Part shown: positions 25,001 through 30,012 of the stretch, piece by piece
Numbering within the stretch: the stretch's first letter is position 1
Layout: the number at the start of each line of letters is the position of its first letter
Source of the DNA: Endotrypanum monterogeii
Lineage: Eukaryota; Euglenozoa; Kinetoplastea; Trypanosomatida; Trypanosomatidae
NCBI GenBank assembly: GCA_000333855.2
Contig: CM007325.1
Location: forward strand, 292,212-322,223
Direction of reading: 5' to 3'
Length of the DNA stretch: 30,012 nucleotides
The notes under the pieces: generated by a model
The model's input: the letters and a program-made list of their open reading frames with translations, nothing else
The model's database searches: none
What the model was told of the DNA's origin: nothing
Translations under genes and position numbers: made by a program

Positions 25001-27958
25001 CGAAGACCGCACGGCAGTGGCGACAGTGCAGGGACTACAGTATCGGTGGTGCCGGCAAGTTGGACGCATCCACATGGCAACACCGTCCTGGCAGCTGCGG
25101 TGACCCCGACGACGGTGCTGCTGTCCTTCCACCAACGTGGCGGCATAGCGAGCTTCGACTTTGGCCTGGCTGGTACAGAACTACAGCAGCGCGACGTCCT
25201 GCCCACCTTCCCGCTTGCCCCTGTCGTTGCTCTGCTGCAGCCGCCGGCGAGCGCCGTATCGATAGCCCTCCAGCGTGAACTGCAATCACTTTTGTGGAAC
25301 ACAAGTGCCGGATCTCCGACCTCGGCAGCGGCAGCGGCAGCGGCGTCAGCAGCCGCGGCAGCAGTGCAGACAGAACAGCTCGCGGCTATAGCAACCGTGA
25401 ATCAGGAGGTGTACCTCGTTCACCCCAGAAAGCTGCGGGAACCCCTGGAGAAGATTGCCTGCCGTCGCGGCGGCAGCGGGGGCACAGCCTCTTCGTCGGG
25501 GGCTGAGGTGACCATCACCTCCCTCCTCCTCACCTACCTCAGTGACACCCGCGGTGGCAGTGACGCGGCGGCGGCGCTGATCGGTGGCGCAGGGCTACGT
25601 GGTGGTAAGAGCTCCAACCGCGCGCGTGGTGGTGGTGTGGGGGCCGCGGTGGGGCGGCGTCAGCTGCTCCTTTTTGTTGGCCACAGCGACGGTGTGGTGA
25701 CACGGTATGAACTCAACCAGTCGTCTGCCAAGGTTGTCGCCACCGCGGAGCTGTGGTGCGGCTCACGTCCGTGCCAGCTCGTGGCAGGCGATGGGGAAAC
25801 ATTCTGCTACGTCGTCTCGGGTGAGCGTACGTGGCGCTGTGAGGTACAAGATAGGACAGTGAGGATGGCCCCATACAGTTTCCCAACGCGACCGACATCG
25901 TTCGCACGGTTCGTGCTGCCGTCGAGGGTCAGCTCCGCCGCTGCCGCGAACGAGAGCGACTCAACGGTGCTGAAGGCACAAGACAGTGCACACGGGGAGG
26001 ACGAAAACCTCTTGGCCCCGATCGAGACTATCACACTTGCTCCGCGCGAGCAGCAGCAGCAAGAGGTTGTGATCGCCGTGCATAACCGCGAGTTAGCCCT
26101 CTACGTGTCCAACACCGGCGGCGGTGGCGGCGGCGGCGGCGGCCCCGGAGGCTCTGGGGGAGTCGAGTACAGCTTTCAGCACCACTCCTTGCCGCTCGCC
26201 GGTCGTCGGCTCTGTCAGCACCCGACACGGGCAGCATATCTTATTCTGTGCGGTGTCGAGCACCGCAGCCACAGTCGTCAGGAAGCAGAGCGGCACCGTG
26301 CGGAGGACCGAGCCTTCCTCACGGCTCGCTTGGCAGACAACTCCCACGCCGAGGACCGCGGCGCCCTCTATGGCGAGGGGTTATACGGCGGTATTCCGTA
26401 CACGACGCCGCAGCGCTCTCTAGGACGGCCCAACACGTACAACAGCACGCTGCAGCTGTACCACCGCGATGCCCAACGACTGCTGCCGCCCATCTACTTC
26501 GAGCCGAACGAAGCAATCACCTCCATTGCAGTAGGGAGTTTTTTCAAAGAATTCGGCCGCGAACCGGTCGTCATAGTCGGTACAGCCTCATCCTACACGC
26601 ACGGAGCTGGCTGCGGCAGCGCTGCGTCGTGGCGTCAGGGATTCCTGCGCACATTTCGGTGTGCCAGCAGCAGCGGCACTGGCGGTGGAAACGGCGCTGA
26701 CGCGCTGCTGAGATTAGAGCTGCTGCACAGCACGTATCTGCGGCCAGATGGTGCTACCGCGGGTGGTATCGGCAAGGATCGCCGCTCCGGTGCTAACGGC
26801 AGCGTGGTTGCGACTGCTTCAGGCAGTGGAGGCCACGGAGCAGGTGAGGATGCGAAGCCGGACTACCCCTCCGCGTTGTGCATCTGCGAGCCAGTTGGTC
26901 TTCTGTTTGTTGGTATGGGTTCCGCACAAGGTCTGCGCATCTACTCATGGGGTAAGGAGCATCTCCTGCGACGCCGGCACCTGGCCAAGACACCGGGGCT
27001 GCGCATCACCGCCATCGATTATGTCTTTGCATCTCCGCCCGGTAGCCAAAACCTAAACGCGCGCAATGTATCTTTCTTTGCCACAGATCTCTACCAGTGT
27101 CCGTATGGGGACGCTGAGGGTTTGCGGATGGCACGAGAAAAGCAACTGCTCATCATCTGCGGAACCTTGAACAGCTCCGTATTTGTAGCCGCACTGCAGC
27201 CTGGTAGCCCCGCACCGGCGGCTGCTCACGGCACCGCCGGTGGGGCGACAGCTGCTACCCCATCCTTTCTGTTGCAAGTCATAACAGACAATGTACCGCG
27301 GCACATAACGAGTGTGGTGGTGATCGACGAGCGCACCATCGCCGCCTCAGATCGTTTTGGCACCGTAGCCTTCTTGCGCATCCCGAGAACGACACGCACG
27401 CTGTTTGCTCAGCCTGTGCACCAACTACACGAGGCGGAGCTCCTCGCTGAAGAGACATACCTGCGCACGAAGCAGACGTTCCACGAAGTTGCCCGGCACC
27501 ATGTTGGCGAGGTCGTAACAGCGCTGCGCGTGCAGCCACACGATCCGTCGCAGGGCACCGATCCGACTCTCGCCACGAACATTCTGTACTACAGCACCGC
27601 ACTCGGCAGCATTGGCGCGTACGTACCGCTCCTTTCCGAGGAAGACGGCGCGCTGGCGGCCTACCTGCAGCCACTTCTCTACTCCCACATGCGCCCGCTT
27701 CTCGGACCACCTACTGCACTACCACCAGCGTCGTACCAGTCGCACCACGTGGTAGATGGTGATGTCGCACAGCTTGTGCAAGGTGGCTCCACCACACCCT
27801 TCTCCGCAGCCGCCAAGGACGACATTGTGGAGGCGTTGGAGCGACACAGCAAGATGGAGGCAGCGCGTCGCAACGTCTTGGGGCTTCCGAAGCGTACACT
27901 GCCCTCCCTCTCAGAGCTCATCGCGAAGCAGCGTGCGCTACTCGCCCTGCCGGTGTAA
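22013..27958 (+). CDS. SF3B3: Splicing factor 3B subunit 3 (SF3b130/SAP130) homologue (1981 aa)
   Basis: SF3B3 is a three-beta-propeller protein of the nuclear SF3b complex in U2 snRNP, which recognises the branch site; in trypanosomatids it serves trans-splicing. Matches to the eukaryotic family, by eye, are: an N-terminal THAIEGSF segment; VPGVRMAVDPAGTALFITA (216 on), like VPGQFLAVDPKG; FDTLP...GFLFVGSE (from 581), like FDTVP...GFLFVASE; VPRHITSV with SDRFG (1761-1783), like YPRWVT and ADKFG; HVGE (1830 on); and VVDGD (1913-1917), like VIDGDL near the C-terminus. CPSF160 and DDB1 are paralogous, but the FDT and FLFV matches favour SF3B3. At 1981 residues it is far longer than the usual 1200 or so. 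The excess is low-complexity insertions: an Asp/Gly-rich stretch near 260-290, a basic KRPR patch near 660, Ala-rich and Gly-rich runs (GGGGGGGGG near 1368). Start: first ATG after a good acceptor. Confidence 0.92.
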   Translation: MNRNGAAEGGDGNGGIDAAAAVVPVNETLLYHQTLISTQNVTHAIEGSFTLPDANDLALIRHNTLELWRLYAEDANGGVECICRTPLMSAVYAAVAVPTSASSMAKAGGTSSASSPVSHAAGVLDDASTLAHRSGVHYLAVTSETGYVTLLRYQLDEPPVPTRLSYGDDSEERHDKGGVDNNVSGGATMLVTTSLKGRFVKVSEVCLGRSGARLTVPGVRMAVDPAGTALFITALMRTKTLVPIMPNETWDPVKNAHIRGDNDDDTDGDDDTDGDDDGEDDDDAGERQRRGPVTGRELRAARRRRAASARRANGAISLGTPIEVQRQTVLYSVCALDGYLDHAVFAVLEEEISEERDGAAAVSSPSGPANAAAAAEAGGGTFLKISSSSSRPEATVQHHKHFILYAYVPSLKQVQRTQLVHVPATAHRLIAVPAAPYGPGGVLVCTDTELIWYDVSASQQQQQQQSSAGTSSGRVGVFKCTYAFPRRLDCTETLYDPSIIQHTLTCFGRRFFMLLQDEHGDLFRVFLEAGDVQRAYEALRTRELAQANPELFLQQQLAANGGVAPAAALPPVPNPLFVLYFDTLPPSSAMALFRRGFLFVGSEAGPLHGLYKIKSNGYTADRDYIVKRVRRERALPMAPPTKTEKTDTATRKSSDSGDRKRPRATEAATAAVKPEPQDDPTAPVATSSAASSMPPPLPRIKKEPTDSNEGDAALAAPVTTPMGSPAPLATAGSAAPFKPPLEVRVIKVYQPHRRPQHVAQLQSFPNTPAITNFTSHLASTTSSAAAAPDGADHMIGPSGEQGSATEPSSEQAEIYFSYLGGRGGDSVLVQARYGYAAKLEGRQVLPTVFNVVIPLPSALSMQTLTRQQQAAIEAAAAAAMKRSVDDRTPRSTGGAAGQHAQRLKALRQLATTVSNARDQVNTDRVLLCTRQGTTVYRIGSTVEQDTRSSFITAERTLAATTLQYGCGYVQVTPRGINVVSCPDTAPGSSGHLDAAGRRPHGSGDSAGTTVSVVPASWTHPHGNTVLAAAVTPTTVLLSFHQRGGIASFDFGLAGTELQQRDVLPTFPLAPVVALLQPPASAVSIALQRELQSLLWNTSAGSPTSAAAAAAASAAAAAVQTEQLAAIATVNQEVYLVHPRKLREPLEKIACRRGGSGGTASSSGAEVTITSLLLTYLSDTRGGSDAAAALIGGAGLRGGKSSNRARGGGVGAAVGRRQLLLFVGHSDGVVTRYELNQSSAKVVATAELWCGSRPCQLVAGDGETFCYVVSGERTWRCEVQDRTVRMAPYSFPTRPTSFARFVLPSRVSSAAAANESDSTVLKAQDSAHGEDENLLAPIETITLAPREQQQQEVVIAVHNRELALYVSNTGGGGGGGGGPGGSGGVEYSFQHHSLPLAGRRLCQHPTRAAYLILCGVEHRSHSRQEAERHRAEDRAFLTARLADNSHAEDRGALYGEGLYGGIPYTTPQRSLGRPNTYNSTLQLYHRDAQRLLPPIYFEPNEAITSIAVGSFFKEFGREPVVIVGTASSYTHGAGCGSAASWRQGFLRTFRCASSSGTGGGNGADALLRLELLHSTYLRPDGATAGGIGKDRRSGANGSVVATASGSGGHGAGEDAKPDYPSALCICEPVGLLFVGMGSAQGLRIYSWGKEHLLRRRHLAKTPGLRITAIDYVFASPPGSQNLNARNVSFFATDLYQCPYGDAEGLRMAREKQLLIICGTLNSSVFVAALQPGSPAPAAAHGTAGGATAATPSFLLQVITDNVPRHITSVVVIDERTIAASDRFGTVAFLRIPRTTRTLFAQPVHQLHEAELLAEETYLRTKQTFHEVARHHVGEVVTALRVQPHDPSQGTDPTLATNILYYSTALGSIGAYVPLLSEEDGALAAYLQPLLYSHMRPLLGPPTALPPASYQSHHVVDGDVAQLVQGGSTTPFSAAAKDDIVEALERHSKMEAARRNVLGLPKRTLPSLSELIAKQRALLALPV
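22802..22837 (+). repeat. Two 18-base in-frame direct repeats inside SF3B3
   Basis: The 18-base unit at 22802-22819 is repeated exactly at 22820-22837. It encodes a repeated six-residue Asp/Thr/Gly acidic unit within the disordered insertion after the first propeller region, and so shows recent slippage or duplication in coding sequence. Confidence 0.88.
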
Positions 27959-28032
27959 AGAAGGGACACGCGCGAATACACGTGGAAAAGAAGAAAAAAA
28001 ATCAACAAAACACGGAAATCCCCCCCTCTGAA

Positions 28033-28055
28033 ATATATATATATATATATATATA
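28033..28055. repeat. (AT)n microsatellite
   Basis: A pure AT tract about 75 bases after the SF3B3 stop codon. Confidence 0.92.
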
Positions 28056-28092
28056 AGTATAATGCGAAAAGGAAAATCCGTGCGTATGAGGC

Positions 28093-28093
<1 letters not shown>

Positions 28094-28128
<35 letters not shown>
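28094..28128. repeat. (GT)n microsatellite
   Basis: A pure GT tract of about 17 units, the longest GT tract in the window. Confidence 0.92.
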
Positions 28129-28129
<1 letters not shown>

Positions 28130-28258
28130 TTTTTAAGTAGAGGGGAGGGGGGATGGTCAACACTATTGGTGAGTGATGAGAGTGGTAATCGGATCCACAG
28201 ACACTTCCTCGACTGGATGGGTTGTAGGGCACCGCGGGGAGGGGGGGGTCTGCAGCAG

Positions 28259-28262
<4 letters not shown>

Positions 28263-28291
<29 letters not shown>
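28263..28291. repeat. (AT)n microsatellite
   Basis: A pure AT tract in the SF3B3 to surface-antigen spacer. Confidence 0.92.
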
Positions 28292-28293
<2 letters not shown>

Positions 28294-28533
28294 GAGCAGA
28301 AAATAATAATATCCCTCACGGCTCTCTGTGCCACATCCTCACCTACCCACCTCCCTCTTCTCGTGCCGAATAAGTAGAGTGTCTCACTGAAAAAAGCAGG
28401 AGCAACAGATCGTGCCACACGTCCCTACCCTCCTCGTAGTTCTCTACCTCACTCCTCCCCGCCCGCCCCTGAAGAGCACGCACTGCGAAGTGGGGGAGAG
28501 AAGGGAGGGGCGCGTGTGTGGAGGACGCACGTT

Positions 28534-28557
28534 GTATATATATATATATATATATAT
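28534..28557. repeat. (TA)n microsatellite
   Basis: A third TA tract in the same spacer, preceded by a G-rich purine segment. Confidence 0.92.
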
Positions 28558-28837
28558 GTAATTTGTCCGATTATTTTGGGAGATGCACATGTGCGCTCAT
28601 CATCATGTTTCGATCTCTATCCCTCCCTGTCCTCCTCCTTTGATTTCCCTCCTTTTTCGGACACCTCACCTGTGACTGCACATGAACGGGTACGGAACGA
28701 TGAAGCAGTGCGAGATAGACTCACCGCCACCTTGTCCCCCACCCCCCCCCGCCACCCAAGACAAATATATTATTTTTTTAGTTATATCTCTTCATCGCCC
28801 CTTTTCCTTATCGACGTAGAAATAACAACAACCCAAC

Positions 28838-28924
28838 ATCTATACGTTTCTCCCCACCTTTTTTTTTTGTTTACTTACTTGTTTGTTCCTTTCCCCTCAT
28901 CCTCGCCCTCTTTCTGTGCAAAAG
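28838..28924 (+). promoter_or_regulatory. Probable trans-splice acceptor for the surface antigen
   Basis: A long pyrimidine-rich region with T-runs is followed by its first AG at 28923-28924. No ATG lies between it and 29049, giving a 124-base leader. Confidence 0.6.
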
Positions 28925-29048
28925 AAAAGAAAAAAAAAGCAAGCGCGATATATTCTCAGCGGGGCAACAAGCATCTACTGCTTCTCTGTATCAAGACACT
29001 GACCCAGACACGTACGTGCGACACCCGATTCCTGCACCGCCTCCAGCA

Positions 29049-29918
29049 ATGGTCGGCTTCCCAGCTCTGCGTGTGATGGCCCTCGCCGCTGCACTGACGC
29101 TTCTCTGTCTCACCACCACTTCCACCGCCCAGATCGAAACCCCGCCGACCACCGTTTCCGACCTGAGCACGCAATATTTCGTGAAGCTATGGGCCAACAA
29201 ATATCCACTCAACTACCTGTGGACCGGTAATGACATTTGCAATTACCGGGGCATCGTCTGTGACACGGTGAAGCAGACGGTGACGATGCTGCTCCCCATG
29301 GTCGGCCTCAGCGGCACCATCCCCAGCTTCGGGTCTAGGGCCGACTTTTCAGCGGCGAATGTGCGTGTGATCATCATCAACCTCGTGGGCAACGACAAGC
29401 TTACGGGCACCTTCCCAGAACACTACGGCCAGCTGACGCAGCTGATGGAACTCTACTTGATGGGCACGTCGCTCCGGGGCACCATCCCGCAGTCGTGGAA
29501 CAACCTCCCCAACCTCGCCAATTTAGACGTTTCAAAAACACAGGCGTGCGGCAACCTGCCGTCGTGGGACGCAACCAACATGAAGATGCTCCAAGTTATG
29601 AAATTTGACAATAACCCTCAGTTGAGGGGCTCCATTCCGGCAAGCCTTGCCACGTTCCGCTCCGCCCTCCTCCAAACCACAGGCACACCACTCTGCGGCT
29701 GCATCCCTGCAGAGTTTGCGGATAACATGGTGCTGTTGATGCAGCTGTCCGCTCAGCAGCCGAACATGAACGCGGAGAACTGCGCGACAGCCAATGCGTG
29801 CCGGGCGGAGGACCTGGTATGTACCATGTCCAACGCCGCCGCGCTCGACTACAGCCATGTGAGCCTTGCCGGAAGAGTGGTCAGTATGCTCATAGGGATA
29901 GCGTTGCTCCTCGCATAA
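29049..29918 (+). CDS. PSA/GP46-like leucine-rich-repeat surface antigen, short form (289 aa)
   Basis: This belongs to the Leishmania promastigote surface antigen family: secretory, LRR-containing, usually GPI-anchored on the plasma membrane. Visible parts are: a signal peptide (about 1-28, hydrophobic MALAAALTLLCL, cleavage near TAQ); an N-terminal cap with LWTGNDICNYRGIVC (C64, C71), typical of the family; LRR units of the LxGTIP type at about 86-93, 117-125 (KLTGTFPEHYGQL), 151-160 (SLRGTIPQSW) and 201-210 (QLRGSIPASL); a Cys-rich cap (C216, C218, C245, C251, C258); and a C-terminal hydrophobic tail (VVSMLIGIALLLA) suited to a GPI signal, without a cytosolic tail. It has few repeats and lacks the Thr/Ser/Pro-rich stalk of classical PSA-2, so it is a short, diverged member. 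Known members have been tied to host-cell contact; that role is not shown here. The frame extends upstream to a GTG only, so ATG 29049 is the start. Confidence 0.88.
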   Translation: MVGFPALRVMALAAALTLLCLTTTSTAQIETPPTTVSDLSTQYFVKLWANKYPLNYLWTGNDICNYRGIVCDTVKQTVTMLLPMVGLSGTIPSFGSRADFSAANVRVIIINLVGNDKLTGTFPEHYGQLTQLMELYLMGTSLRGTIPQSWNNLPNLANLDVSKTQACGNLPSWDATNMKMLQVMKFDNNPQLRGSIPASLATFRSALLQTTGTPLCGCIPAEFADNMVLLMQLSAQQPNMNAENCATANACRAEDLVCTMSNAAALDYSHVSLAGRVVSMLIGIALLLA

Positions 29919-29950
29919 GGTGTAGAAGGGCCCCGGCAGACACACACACA

Positions 29951-29993
<43 letters not shown>

Positions 29994-30012
29994 GTCGTAC
30001 TCTATATATATA
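29919..30012. other. 3' flank of the surface-antigen gene with (AT)n tract
   Basis: A short (AC)n run precedes an (AT)n tract at about 29954-29992, the longest AT tract that lies wholly inside the window. It should be the start of the 3' UTR. A further TA tract begins at the right edge. Confidence 0.85.

Larger units (their letters stand above)
27959..29048. other. 1.1 kb spacer with four dinucleotide tracts
   Basis: No gene is supported. It contains (AT)n at 28033-28055, (GT)n at 28094-28128, (AT)n at 28263-28291, (TA)n at 28534-28557, a C-run near 28741-28750, T-runs near 28857-28868, and a long pyrimidine region at about 28838-28918 that forms the splice signal of the surface-antigen gene. 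Small open frames are repeat-derived. Confidence 0.7.

Noticed and set aside
22013..27958. CPSF160 or DDB1 as the identity of the 1981-residue protein
   Set aside because: All three share the same fold, but the FDTLP with GFLFVGSE block and the VPG..AVDP block match SF3B3 more closely.
1..30012. tRNA, rRNA, snRNA, transposon or CRISPR features
   Set aside because: No box A/B-like pair with cloverleaf, no rRNA segment, no reverse transcriptase or transposase motif, and no regularly spaced repeats were seen by eye. A tRNAscan or Infernal search would be decisive.

Overview
The window looks like nuclear chromosomal DNA from a trypanosomatid, most likely Leishmania or a close Leishmaniinae relative. 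The evidence is: eight protein genes all on the plus strand with no visible cis-introns; long GC-rich ORFs separated by 0.6-2.3 kb spacers; spacers packed with (TA)n, (GT)n, (AC)n and pyrimidine tracts; and a polypyrimidine tract plus AG just upstream of most start codons, as expected for spliced-leader trans-splicing of a polycistronic transcript. One gene encodes a member of the Leishmania PSA/GP46 leucine-rich-repeat surface antigen family. No bacterial, viral or mobile-element genes are visible. The species cannot be fixed from the sequence alone.

Layout from left to right. (1) 745-1680, methylthioadenosine phosphorylase (MTAP), purine/methionine salvage. (2) A 2.3 kb spacer. (3) 3954-8186, a very long, largely disordered hypothetical protein with an N-terminal myristoylation-type motif. 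(4) 9307-11271, a basic, glycine-rich protein with two C2HC zinc fingers of the ZC2HC1 type. (5) 12500-12967, a small basic protein, probably organellar. (6) 13783-19029, a 1748-residue, mostly disordered hypothetical protein with a basic C-terminal tail. (7) about 20245-20888, a small single-pass membrane protein that looks mitochondrial; its only suitable ATG is in a different frame from the body of the gene. (8) 22013-27958, a recognisable SF3B3/SAP130 homologue (U2 snRNP SF3b complex), enlarged by low-complexity insertions. (9) 29049-29918, a short LRR surface antigen with a signal peptide and a GPI-type tail.

The genes do not form a functional pathway. This is usual for trypanosomatid directional clusters, where neighbours share transcription but are controlled after transcription through their UTRs. 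I see no tRNA, rRNA or snRNA gene, no CRISPR array, and no recognisable transposon. The most interesting points are the frame conflict in the mitochondrial-type gene, a few strong inverted repeats in spacers, the expanded SF3B3, and the large disordered proteins. I do not see convincing evidence for a wholly new system here.
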